From positions 39,428,755 through 39,492,754 of the forward strand of contig NC_053048.1 of the NCBI RefSeq assembly GCF_003473485.1: a DNA stretch of 64,000 nucleotides. Direction: 5' to 3'. Below are positions 23,287-34,639 of this stretch, piece by piece. Origin of the DNA: Medicago truncatula (lineage: Eukaryota > Streptophyta > Magnoliopsida > Fabales > Fabaceae). The notes beneath the pieces are model-generated. The model saw only the letters and a program-made list of their open reading frames with translations, was not told where the DNA came from and made no database searches. Position 1 is the stretch's first letter. Each line of letters starts with the position of its first letter. Position numbers and translations under genes: made by a program.

Positions 23287-24102
23287 TATTTAAAATAAGG
23301 GAAGCAAGACTTCATTTTTTTAAATAGAGGGATCGAATGTGTGTTTAAGCATAAAATTATTCAAAAATATTTTGTGAGGACAACACTTGATTTATAATAA
23401 AATTAATCAACATTAGGTGTTCAAATTAACGGAAACAACACTCAATAGAAAACCACAAATTGAACTAACTCAAACTAAAAATCGCAAAAAATTATATTTG
23501 ATTGGGATTTATTTGGGCAACTTTTTCACTTGACTTTACGATTCAGTTTGCGGTTTTTGTTTACCACACGAACCAAACCAAACTAAAACGCAAACTTATA
23601 GAAACACTCAAGCAATCCAAACACTCACTCAGCCCAAAATAGTCATTTTTTATTATATTTTTTCTTAGCCCTTTCTTTTTTCTTTTTTACAATACAAGTC
23701 GTATAAAATATACAACACCAATGTCATCCATAAAATAGAGAATAAACTTTACAAATCGTATAAAAAAGAGGTAATTGTAAAAAGTTTAATTTATATACAT
23801 TGTCATTCTACATTTTTTTTTACTGATGCATCAATGCTCTGTTGCTATATCAATTAATGAGATATGAAAAGTCATGTATTTTTAACTCGTTACGTGATGT
23901 GGCAACACATAATTGAATGCATGTGTAAAAGTTTTGTACAATATATATAAACAAAATGCAATTGTAAATATTGATGATTTTGGTTATATTTTCATTTAGC
24001 CCTTTTTTCTTCTATTTGTAATTGAAGTTAATCGTTAATTGTAACACTTTTTTTTTAGGACATGGTTGCACCTTTTCTTATGTGCCTTATAATGATATTA
24101 GA
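23287..24102. other. Intergenic region of block B
   Basis: AT-rich sequence. The part 23440-23600 is rich in cggttt/aaaccg words similar to a block at 4345-4520 and is probably an old MITE. No gene. Confidence 0.4.
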
Positions 24103-24310
24103 CCATCCACAACAGGGCACTCCGATTTAAGTGCTTAAATGGAACTCCTTTGTCCACATCACTCATTTTATGATAGTACTTACTAAGCACCAATTTTTTT
24201 CAATCCAGCACCGCAAAAAAAATTACTAAATATGTTCCACACCGCGAACAAATTACATCACTCATTTTATGATAGTACTTATTTAGAAGTTTGTACCAAA
24301 TAAAAAGAAA
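24103..24310. mobile_element. 208-bp insertion with 15-bp flanking repeat
   Basis: Flanked by the direct repeat tataatgatattaga (24088-24102 and 24311-24325). It opens ccatccacaacagggcac, a start seen in common plant MITEs, and contains an internal direct repeat of about 27 bp (tcactcattttatgatag, near 24157 and 24253). No terminal inverted repeats are obvious, so the class is uncertain. Confidence 0.5.
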
Positions 24311-24599
24311 TATAATGATATTAGAAGTTAATTGTAAATCGTTGGAAATTAGTTAATTAATTGTTGTAGCAAATATAATTAAAACTGTTGACAATTTTTA
24401 AAAATTACATGCTAGCTTGCAAAATACCAAACAACACCGCGAACACACCAATGTATCCCCAATTGGTTGAACCTACATCCGTCCTTGCTTGATTAAAGTC
24501 ATTTTCTTTCTGTGCTAAGACTTTCAACAACACGAATAATTTATATATAATAATCATATAATGTTCCATAAGCTACAAAAATATCCAACTTATATACAC

Positions 24600-25535
24600 A
24601 TGTTCTTCTAAATTATAACGATTGATTAATCTTTACAGCCTAGATTGCACAACGATCCTAACCTCGTGTTAATTTCCCACCAAAAAAATGAAAAGCAAAA
24701 TCAATCAAATCTCGTCCGTGCAACTAAGTGCATCTCTTTTGGTTTCAATTGGAACAGAGGTACATAACTTATACAACTACAAATGCATGCACGTATTTCC
24801 TATAAATAAATAAATAAATTAGTTTACTTTAGTGAGAATATTGGATGAACAAGGCAACTAAAACCATAGCCAAAGCTATTATCGATCTAGACTTCAACCT
24901 ACCTTTCCACTATTAAAAAAAATCCAAGTTGTACTACAAAAAAAAGCCGTTTGAGAAACTACAAAGAAAGGCCCACAAAGTAGATTGGAAAAAGTTATGA
25001 CATACATGCATATCCATGCACCTTAATTTTTTTTCATAATTTGGCTAGTTTGATATTAGTGTTGCTTAATTTAATTTCGTGAGACAATGGTAAAAGGATA
25101 CTAATATCTCTATCATTCTCTCAATACATTGAGTGAAATTTTGATTAAATGTAAGGTTAAACAACCCCTTGACATATATTATTGTAAGAACTCAATTTTA
25201 CTGATATGTATAATTCATTTTGCTTATGAATAAATATGAATTTACTATATACATATCCTTATAAAAACAACATAGAATTAAACTTAGCCGGTAGAAGGCA
25301 ATATACCTTCAAATGCATGCCTATATTCAGCTAAATTATATAGGGACCACATTTGCAAAAGTATTATCAAAAGATTTTTAAAACTATAACTTTGCATTAT
25401 ATAGCCGTTCATGTTCAACTAGATATTAAATACTCTATCATTTATAGACATACATTCATAAAGCATGTAAAAGAAATTCCAATAGAAGAAACGCACAAAT
25501 GAGATTATTTGAATTCAAGCAGCCGTTCTTAATTA
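24600..25535. other. 3' flank shared with block A
   Basis: Matches 15885-17300 in several separated stretches. No conserved reading frame was found in the matching parts, which argues against a hidden gene. Confidence 0.5.
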
Positions 25536-25719
25536 GTGCTTAATTGGACTTTTTTGAATTTTGGCAATGCATTTTTTGTGTGCTAAATTATGACCACTTT
25601 GTCGAGCTTTATACGTAGGTCAAATCAGATGGTTGAGACATGGGAACAACATTTACGTAATGCATGCATTTTCTTGTTGCTTTTGAAATTACTCCTATTG
25701 AAAACAAAACACGAAAAGC

Positions 25720-26050
25720 ACCCACTACCCCAAAATCAAAGCCATACCCAAAATTAGCTAGCCGCCTCCTCCATTCTCTCTTCCACGGGAGACGGAGAGG
25801 GGTGGTTTAGAGCTAAAAAATTTTTATCCGAAATAACCCTAAATCATTTTTTCTTTTTATTTAAACAAGTGATTTATACAAATATTTTGTCGTTTTAATT
25901 TAATGCAATGCGTATTTCTAACACCTTAATTTCTTCATATTTGTAGGTTTTTTCATACTTATAGGTATTTGTTGTTATTAACGTAGATGCTATAAATTAT
26001 TTGATTGATTTAGTCTATCAATTTAAACGAATGTCATTTTTTATAAAGTA
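25720..26050 (+). repeat. Interspersed repeat family R, copy 4 (degenerate)
   Basis: Shares gacggagaggggtggttt, taaacaagtgatttataca, an attaacgtagatgctat piece and the end cgaatgtcattttttata followed by an A run with the copy at 19120-19610. Internal parts are deleted. Confidence 0.5.
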
Positions 26051-26530
26051 AAAAAGGCAACAATTAATTTATACCAAAGCAACTAAATTTGAAATTGCAC
26101 AAGTGAGTGCGATCGAGCTAGGAGGTCTAAACTCCAAAAGCAAAAATAAAATCTATAGGAAAAAGTTTACAATCATATGTACTATTTTGATTAGGTAACT
26201 AGATATTTGAGTGGTTGGTTTCCATACAAACAAGGGGTTCGTCATATGGATGATTTATTTGGTACCAATGCGTGGGACCAATGCTATTGTACATATGTTT
26301 AATACATATTTCATTTAGAAAATGACTGTAAAAAAAAGTTGACCTTGCCAAGTTTAAACTAAAGCAACCCACTTTAAGATTAATGACGATGAAATTTAGC
26401 TAGCAGGGCTGGAAATAGGTTAACAAGTTTTTATATAATTATGCCTACCCAAAAAAAAGTTTTTATATCATATCAAAATTGGGGATAATCTGTGAAAATC
26501 TTAGATGAGAATTATACTTACCACATAAAT

Positions 26531-27964
26531 AAATTAATTTCTTTGAAACAATGGATATAATAATTGTTGAGGCGTTTCTATGGATTTTGTAAAAATAAAA
26601 TAAAATATGAGTTTAGTTAATTGACACGATCTTGCGCACCCTCAACAACAGTTCTCTCCTTCAAATTATATTTACTATCTCATGAGATTTAAAATAATAA
26701 TGGAACCAAGTTCTTAAACATAATAAAATAATGAACTCAAGAGATTAATGATCACCTGTTAAAAAGAAATCATTTTGGGAGAATTCGAATTTGAGTCCCA
26801 AATTCAGATTTAGTGGAGCCCCAAACCCCTAAAAAAGTAGGGTTAAGACAAAATAAGTATTTTTTTATTTTCTAGATGGATAACATATAACTATGGATTG
26901 CTTGTTAAGGGTTTAACATTCTGCATGATGACGGAAGTTAATTTTTGTTGTTTGAGCTTGCTCATTTTCTTTTGTCTTATAAGTTTGCATTTGGGTTGAG
27001 TTTCCTAACACTTGTTAGCAAAACCATTTGTAATAGTATTCTTCTTTGCTGAATAAAAAAAAATACAATGGAAACACACCCCAATCACTTTAGCCTACAA
27101 GTGTACAAATTGCATCTAACAATAAAAAAATCATCCTAATAAATGAGGGAACATCATCCCACCAAGTATTGAAATGAGAAGCAACGGAAAGAGAGGTTAG
27201 TTATATATGCACAACAATTGCCAATCTCTAAAAATATGAGAAACTAAAAGAGTAATAATATTTTCAACATCAAAATTTTGATAATTTATGTGACAACCTA
27301 TAAAACAAAGTGTTAATTTGATTAAGAGAGAGAAAGAAAAAAAATACTATAAAACTCTCATGAGTTGTTTTTAGTGTGATTTTATAAATTGTCATATAAA
27401 TTGTCAAAATTTTAATGTTCAAATATCTTTGCTCAAACTAAAAAGCATCTCTAAAATTAAGTAGTCTTTTCACTAAAAATTATTGAATAATTTTATATGT
27501 AAAGAATCAAATCCAAATCAGTGTGAGAGATAAATTATATATATACTCAAAAATTTGAAGAAGCATCAACATCTCTATAATTATTCATCTGAAATTTGTT
27601 GCTAGCACTTCTCTATTCTTTATGTGTCTTCATATTTTAAAATTAATTTGTATTTTTTTCATTTTCAACACAGTTAAACATTCCCTCAAAAAAAAAAAAA
27701 AAAATACACAGTTAAACATCTCAAAAGAACATTGTCAAATATCTCTCACAAACTATATTTAAAATATGAAGACACATAAAGAATAAATGTGTTGAAAATA
27801 TTAGTGATGTTATTATAATTGTTTTTTAATATAAACATCTACAATATACAATCTTGCCTCACTGATAAAATATTTTGGACGAGTTTCTGGTTTTTTGAGT
27901 TTACGCTATAAAAAATTTGATGTTGACATTATTCTTTTAATTTATTTCAATTATTTTACTTCCA
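26531..27964. other. Spacer between blocks B and C
   Basis: AT-rich DNA. A piece near 27600-27680 (cacttctctattctttatgtgtcttcatattttaaa) is mirrored in inverted form at 27750-27790, marking a small foldback unit. No gene or RNA gene recognised. Confidence 0.4.
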
Positions 27965-29182
27965 TTGACATGAAAAACAACAAAGCACACGGCACTAGAA
28001 AGTGGAGAAGATTAAAATGAAAATCGTAAGGCTCTTGTGAGCAACCTTAGGGGCTAAGTTTTCATAAAAAAATCTACAATAATTTGAATATATTCAATCA
28101 AGCTCACTTCAAAAACTTCCTCACGCCATGCCTTGAAATCCGTTGCAATAGTCAAATTAGTGGCCCAGAATATTTGAACAGTGCTATAATCTAAGCCTTT
28201 ACCTTTTTTTTTGAAGGGATTTAAGCCACCTTGGTGAAGTTGATTGTGATAATATGATTTTGACTACACTAAGCAATTGAGATTCCTATTTCTAACAAAA
28301 ACAATTGAATAAAGATCAAATGCAATGTCAGTGGTACCACCCTTCTCCCCATATCACAAAAGATTAGAGTCTGTATAATAATGGTCTATTGTGGATGGTT
28401 ATTTTTGTCATTTACCCCAAAAATATATAAAGTTAATGGATTGAGTAGTAATTATTCCATAGCATCTGGTGGGTTAGGTTGGTTTGCCAGTGTGCCCATA
28501 TCATATCATTTCCTCAAAAGCTTCAAAGGTCCCCCAAAATAGTGGTCAAATTATTGTAAGGGGCCATATGAAACCGTCTATACTACAAAAGCAAGGGGAC
28601 TTTGTTTTCTGTTTTTGTGGTTTTGTAATTTCTTTAATAATTCTATTATGTGGATTTATTTCATGGATCCATTATATTTCTTACTGTTTAAAAATACAAC
28701 TCCTCAAGAAAAACTGTTTAAAAATACAAGTTTAAACAAATTTTAGCCTATAAACTAATTAAAATTACTCATAAAATTACTAGCTTTCTAAGATGAATAT
28801 TTGATGAACATAATTTGAAATGAAAATTGATTTTAAAGAATTAATTTAATTACAATTGAATTTTAAGTAAAGTAATTTTTATTTAAGTATTTTTATGCTA
28901 TAATCAAATTTGAGATAAAATTCCCAGTCAAAAGTTTGACACCAGATTTTGTGATTTTTTAACCTGATACAAAAATATCTTTTTGTAACGGTACCCAAAT
29001 AAAAAATATCACTAAACAAAAATCAATTATTATACTCTACCATGGAATAAAACATATACTTTTCTTTATCAGAGAAATCAAACAGATACTTAACACTGCA
29101 GAATCTGTTTTCTGATTTCACTCTAATCAAGCAAATTAATTATTCAAAAATCAACTTTTTGTAATTGATTCTAACCCTAGTT

Positions 29183-29382
29183 TTGTTTTTGAAAGATGAT
29201 TCTAGCCGGATAGCACTTGTGTACTATAATGGTATATACCATTGCCTAATTAGAATGTGTCACGTGGCACACCCTTTAAAAAAATATATCAAATAAAGAA
29301 TTTATAAAGTAACATTGATAGATGGGACACTCTAATTTACCAATGGTATATATCATTAGTAATCGTACACAAGTAGAATCCT
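29183..29382. mobile_element. 200-bp insertion with internal inverted repeats, block C
   Basis: Absent from the same place in block A (near 13140-13150). Flanked by a 15-bp direct repeat attctaaccctagtt (29168-29182, 29383-29397). Inside, about 60 bp near each end are inverted repeats (cttgtgtac ... tatataccattg and complement), as in a MITE, although a 15-bp target duplication is longer than usual for such elements. Confidence 0.65.
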
Positions 29383-29826
29383 ATTCTAACCCTAGTTGAT
29401 TTCCTTGAAATTGTTTAAGCAGAAATGAACCAAAAGAGCTCCAAATTATACTTTGGTACCAATAACAACACAAAGGATCATGAAGAGCCAATGAAGGTCA
29501 CACTTTAATGTACTTTATGAAGAGAAATCAAATCACAAATTCATATAGTTTTGTTAAAAGTAATAGAGTTCCACACTCCCAACCAAAATTTTCAACTTCG
29601 TTAACCACTTAAACAGCCATAACTCAAAAACCCTATCATGACATGCCAAGTATCCCTACTTTATCAACCAACTTTAACTTTTTTTTCACTTTGCTTTTCT
29701 TTTCTTAACCCCGACTCTTTCTTTTGTTGCACTTGTTCCTCTCACACAAAACACTACTTTTATTAAATTATGTTAATTGTCACACTACATTATATTATTA
29801 TTAATCATACCTTATAGTATCTCTCC

Positions 29827-29834
29827 TATATAAA
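29827..29834 (+). promoter_or_regulatory. TATA box, DUF761 copy 3
   Basis: TATATAAA in the same conserved context as copies 1 and 2, about 210 bp before the start codon, with no insertion just upstream. Confidence 0.75.
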
Positions 29835-30042
29835 CCCTTGTCCAACCCTTGTACTCGTTCGTGCCAAAGTACAAAGCTTGTACAATAACCAATCCTCTCT
29901 TCAAACTATCACCTCTCTCTCAATCTCAAACCTAAACAATACCAAAATTGTTTTTTAAATTTTGATTTGATTTAGTTCATTAAACTTTTTTACTTTCACT
30001 ACCTATTTTGCTAAGTCTCTAGAGTCATCAATTATTACTACA

Positions 30043-30702
30043 ATGACAAACATGAAGAGCAAAACAGCAAAATTGTTGAAGCAAATCATTGCCGGTTTAA
30101 CCGCAATGACAAAGTCAAAAACTATGGCTATAAAGTCCAAAACAAATGCCGTCAAAGCTCGTTTGATTATATTCTCACTCATGAAGAACAAAAAGTTTCT
30201 TATGAGTTCAATTTCAGATAAGTTTCATTCTGTTTGGGGGAGCCATTCTCATCGTCACTCCAAAGAAGATGGTTTAATTGAAGAAGGTGGTGGAAATTGT
30301 GATGATCACAATAAAGCCCTAGTTGTGTATAACAACAATGCTCATCATCGCACTTATGAAGCATTGCAAAATCCAAGTGAAACACAAGTTGTAGATGAAC
30401 AACAAGACCAAGAAGATGGATATGATAGTTACTATGGTTATGGTTATGGAGATGATGATGATGATGATGACAAGTACCCTGATTTGACTCACACACTTTT
30501 TGATTCTGAAGGATTGGATTTTGCTGGGTCAGTGATTGATAAGGTGAAGAATTGTAAGGAAGAAGCAGGGAAAGAATTTAAACTTGAGGATGATATTGAT
30601 GAAGTTGCTGATCTTTTTATTAGGAGGTTTAAAAGGAATATAATCTTGCAAAAACAAGATTCATTGAAGAGGAAGAGGGAAATGGTCCAAAAGGGTGCTT
30701 GA
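30043..30702 (+). CDS. DUF761 'cotton fibre' protein, array copy 3
   Basis: A single-exon protein of 219 aa, the longest of the three, intact. It has the same basic N-terminus, SSISDKFHSVWGSHSH segment, acidic middle and C-terminal DUF761 motif (DDIDEVADLFIRRFKRN). The middle has an expanded Tyr-Gly and Asp run (YGYGYGDDDDDDDKYPDLTHTLFD) coded by a GAT repeat at about 30451-30470, longer than in copy 1. Its start reads MTNMKSKT where the sisters have MSNM(K/M)NKT. Its C-terminal third is nearly identical to copy 2 and its middle is closer to copy 1, which suggests gene conversion or mixed ancestry. Function unknown. Confidence 0.88.
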   Translation: MTNMKSKTAKLLKQIIAGLTAMTKSKTMAIKSKTNAVKARLIIFSLMKNKKFLMSSISDKFHSVWGSHSHRHSKEDGLIEEGGGNCDDHNKALVVYNNNAHHRTYEALQNPSETQVVDEQQDQEDGYDSYYGYGYGDDDDDDDKYPDLTHTLFDSEGLDFAGSVIDKVKNCKEEAGKEFKLEDDIDEVADLFIRRFKRNIILQKQDSLKRKREMVQKGA

Positions 30703-33700
30703 ATTTCAAGTTTGATCTTGATTCAATGGCTCTATATTGCTGCACAGGATCCAAACTCGTCCTGATACACGAAAGCTCAACCTCATCATTCTCTCCCTTT
30801 GATATTGCATTTTTTTTTCAAGAATAAGGGAGATTTTAGAAGGAATAGCTTGGTTTATTTTACTATATTATATTATATATGGTTGGTTGGTTTAATTAAG
30901 ATGAGCACAACCCAGAATTAATTAACTAGGGTGTGATTTCTTTGTTCTTTTATTTTTGTTTTTTTTTCATTTTGCTTTTGGATGGTGGTGTGTCATAGTA
31001 CTACACCATGTTCTCTTTTTGAGGTAGCTTTGTATCAAATAAAATAAAAGAGAATAGAAATGGACTATGTTGCTTGTAGATGTTGTAATGCTAATTAGAG
31101 CACAGATGTTGGTGCTTCAACTCTGTAAATTTGCAACCATTGTGTATATTCATATTAATATATGATAATGCATAATTTTCTTATATGTTGCATTGTCTTT
31201 GTTTTGTAACCGTATGATTGCATTTGCGGTTCTTCTTAGAAATTAGGTTTAGGTGTAAATCAACCAAACCCAAAAACAAGCTGATGAATAATTGTCCTTA
31301 TTTTAACTATTGTGACACACCCCAGGTCTAATACTATTTTTTTAGGATCTAAGACTAAATATCTAAAGCGCAAAATTTGGTTTAACATCAGATAATGTCA
31401 GAATTCAGATTTAACTCATCTTCTTTGCTCATATTTATGACCGGACATTTTGAGTGTCGTGTTTTTAAGATCAAAATATCAACAAGTGCGCAAATGATAT
31501 AAAATATTTGAATTTAATATTATATTGGATTTTTCATTTAGGTCTATAATATACATCCCAAGATAATGATTATGGCTTTCCTATTAACAAATATTAGTCA
31601 GTTTGTTAGCATAAATCAAGTATACCTCTAATTTGTAACATCTCATAATTATTACTTTCTTTAGTCACTATTATAAAAAAAAAACTATTTTATAAATTTA
31701 CTGAATAAATTACATTTACGATCTACATTAATGGTCATATACATTACTCAATTAATAAACATAAAAAGTAGTTTTTTCCTTATCACATGATGACGTATAA
31801 CTATTGCTCACATATAATTTGGGACTCTCAAATATTAATGGAATGGAAAGAAGAAAAAAAAAGTTGTTCTTTAGCTATGTTGAAAAAGTGGGTGTTCCAT
31901 ATCCTGCACAAGGAGTAAAGGTATAACAGCTAGCTACTAGAAATGTAACTAAATCAAGGAATGCATCTATCACATGTTGAAAAGAACCAAAATAAAGGAG
32001 AGAATATTTGCATCAAAAGGTGTGAGGTATGAATTGCAAGCCAGCACCAATAATCTAGCTGGGAGTGTCAATTGATTAACTGTTTCCTTTTATGAAGCTT
32101 CCTAAAAGTATAACACTTTTCAAATTTCATTTATGTTTTCTTAGTGAGTTCCTAATTAAGCCCATTAGAAGAAGAAAAAAAAAAGGATTAGTAAGGATGC
32201 TTGAATGCATAATCTTTACTCTTTTAGCATAAGTATGTTTAGTTTTGTGGCAAGCGATTTTTATTAAGTTGATATCGTAAAATTGATTCTACTTAAAAGT
32301 GAGTTGAAAATAAAGATATTTGTGTTTGGATATATTCTTGTAAAAGTATGTTGAAATGTAAATTTATGTGTAAATGTCTAAAAATCAATTTCTAATTTTA
32401 AGTAGAATCAACTCCATAAGCAAAATCATTTTTTCGAAATAATCAAACATGTCAGAATCAATTCAACACATCTAAAATGGACTTGCATTCCCTGTAATTG
32501 CACCTATTACATGACAATGTAAGTCTGTAACAAGTTAGGATTGTCCGATTTGCATCGATGGTCGAAATGGTTCAACTGTGTTGAAATTGATGTGAATCTT
32601 CTTGACCGTCTAATCTCATATCAACGACTATGATTAAACTAATGTAAATCTTAAAACTGATATGAAACTGTGTATTTTTCTACCACAACAAATTCAAATG
32701 TCTCTAGAATCAATTTCGACCTCTCTATAAGTGGAATCAAACATAAACTGTCAATTTATTAGTTATTTTGAAAATTTACAAATCTTACTTTAATTCAACT
32801 CTCATTTCCCAAAAATAAAAAACGTTAGTTTAACTCTATGTCAAAATAAATTACAAATCTTAGTTTAGTTTAACTCTCCTTTCCGAAAGAAGAAAAAAAA
32901 AGTTAGTTTATCTCTATCTCAAAATAAAAGGTGAAAAAAGAAAAGATCCTTCCTTTATTCTACTCTTTATAAATTGTTCTTGTCCCATTGAGTTGAGGGT
33001 TAGACTTAAGCAGCTGCGCCACTGGGTAATTTTTTGAACCTCATATTTATAAATTATATACTTCCTTTTGTCTAAGGTAAACTTTATACATTATCCTTCT
33101 TCTTCTTTATTATGGAATATCTTTTTGTTTGCTGAAGAAAATACATAGAATTCTACATTAAATAAGTTAACTATGAACCAACATTAGTGTCATGGGCATC
33201 CCAATTTAAAAATTGCTTTTCTGACATACAAATTTTCTTAGAAACACATTAAAATGTGTGTTTAAGAAAAACAAATGTGAAAAAAGTAATTTTTTCCCAA
33301 TTTTACCGAGCTCATGTCAAATCTATTATTGGGCTTTTTGTATAAGGCTCATATTTGGGCTTTATCTTAGCAGAAATGTTACGAGAATTTCTTTTTAAGC
33401 CCCTTCAATATCTCTTAAACCCCCAAAATTCTGTTTTTACCCCAAATGTATATTTATTTGATTAAATTTAAAATCCTTTAACAGAAAAAAAAAAAAATGA
33501 TTCAAATTAATATATTTTTTTAAATGGGAAATTGTTAGTAATTAATTGTTAGATTAGTTTTTTTTCCTTTTATATGGGTTTGAATCTAGGACTTAAAATA
33601 TGAAGCAACTTCAAGAGATCAACAATCATGTAATAAGCTCTTAAAATTGTTCTAGATCAGCTGGAATGCTGGACTCTCTACGTTCAGGTTCTGGATGATG

Positions 33701-33976
33701 AGTTGGAGTAGTGGCAAAAACGGTAGAATCCAATGAAATAAGTATGGTTCTTGTAAAATATTTTAATGCTAAAAGTGACTATATGTAATAACAACTATCA
33801 AGGAGAGTCCAAGTAAACTACTAGAAGTCTTGGATGGAGAAAAGGTTCATGACATAAGTACTACATGGGGAAGATTCACGAAATTAACTTATTATCCCTA
33901 GAGTCACTAATATACGTTTTTAAGTTGGGAAATGCTAACGAGTTCCTGCGAGATATTGAGACATTCTGCATAATTT
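30703..33976. other. Gene-poor region downstream of the DUF761 array
   Basis: AT-rich DNA. The part 32230-32480 contains hAT-MITE-like words (agaatcaattc, aaattgattcta) similar to 18081-18405. Nothing coding recognised. Confidence 0.4.
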
Positions 33977-34530
33977 AAAGGGTCTTGTTAACGAGTATTC
34001 TGGGGCACTCTTTAAACATACTAAATTAATTAATTCAAAATTTTCAATTTCAAATGCACTGATTGCACAAACTTTCATAAAAAGTTATTACCTCCGTCCC
34101 TAAATATAGGAGTCTTTTGCTAAAATTACAGAGATTAAGAAAATATGTTGTAGTATTAAATTTGTATAAAATTATTATTGTTTTTACAATTTTATCCTTA
34201 AGAGAGAGTTGATTTATGTTTTAAATATAATATTTATTGTTGATTGAAGAAAAAAATGCAAAATAAATAAGGGTATGTTGGTAAAGAAATAATTAATGTA
34301 CTTGGAAATATCAAAGGGGTCTTATAAAAAGGGACAAATTATTTTTTCAAAAGGGTCTTGACTAGTGTCCCAGAAACACTGGTTAACATTTCCCTAATTT
34401 AAATGATAAGTTTTTATGAAAAAATATATATTTATTGTACTGAAAATTGTAATAGTTGATTTTTTAAAAAATAATTTTTAAATTTGGGATGATTAAAGAG
34501 TGTTCTGGAGACACTCCTTAGCAAAATCCT
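33977..34530. mobile_element. Foldback MITE holding a second MITE
   Basis: The outer element begins ggtcttgttaacgag and ends gacactccttagcaaaatcc. About 100 bp at the two ends are imperfect inverted repeats (ctttaaacat.../...gattaaag; ttcataaaaagtt/ttttatgaaaaa). Its middle is interrupted by the element at 34092-34380. A relative lies at 58442-59215. Confidence 0.6.
34092..34380. mobile_element. Stowaway-like MITE (cctccgtccc), nested
   Basis: Starts with cctccgtccctaaatatagg, the hallmark of a very common plant MITE class, and has a decayed inverted end (cttataaaaagggacaaatt). It is inserted in the outer foldback MITE and is therefore younger than it. Confidence 0.6.
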
Positions 34531-34564
34531 TTTAAGTTTATTGAAAGCTTATGTACCAAAATTG

Positions 34565-34566
<2 letters not shown>

Positions 34567-34618
<52 letters not shown>
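34567..34618. repeat. (AT)n microsatellite
   Basis: About 26 uninterrupted AT units. Confidence 0.95.
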
Positions 34619-34620
<2 letters not shown>

Positions 34621-34639
34621 TATTATATCAATTATTCAA

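Larger units (their letters stand above)
19915..26530. repeat. Segmental duplication block B (DUF761 copy 2)
   Basis: Second unit of the array; matching parts are listed under block A. Relative to A and C it has lost most of the distal promoter between about 20030 and 20570. It has gained the 1.25-kb MULE-type element and a 208-bp insertion in its 3' flank. Confidence 0.85.
27965..30720. repeat. Segmental duplication block C (DUF761 copy 3)
   Basis: Third unit. It shares with block A the upstream piece near 28385-28600 (ggatggttatttttgtcatt ... aggtcccc), the segment with gaatctgttttctgatttcac and the proximal promoter, and then the gene. Unlike A and B, homology stops soon after the stop codon, so the long 3' flank is absent here. 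Confidence 0.85.
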
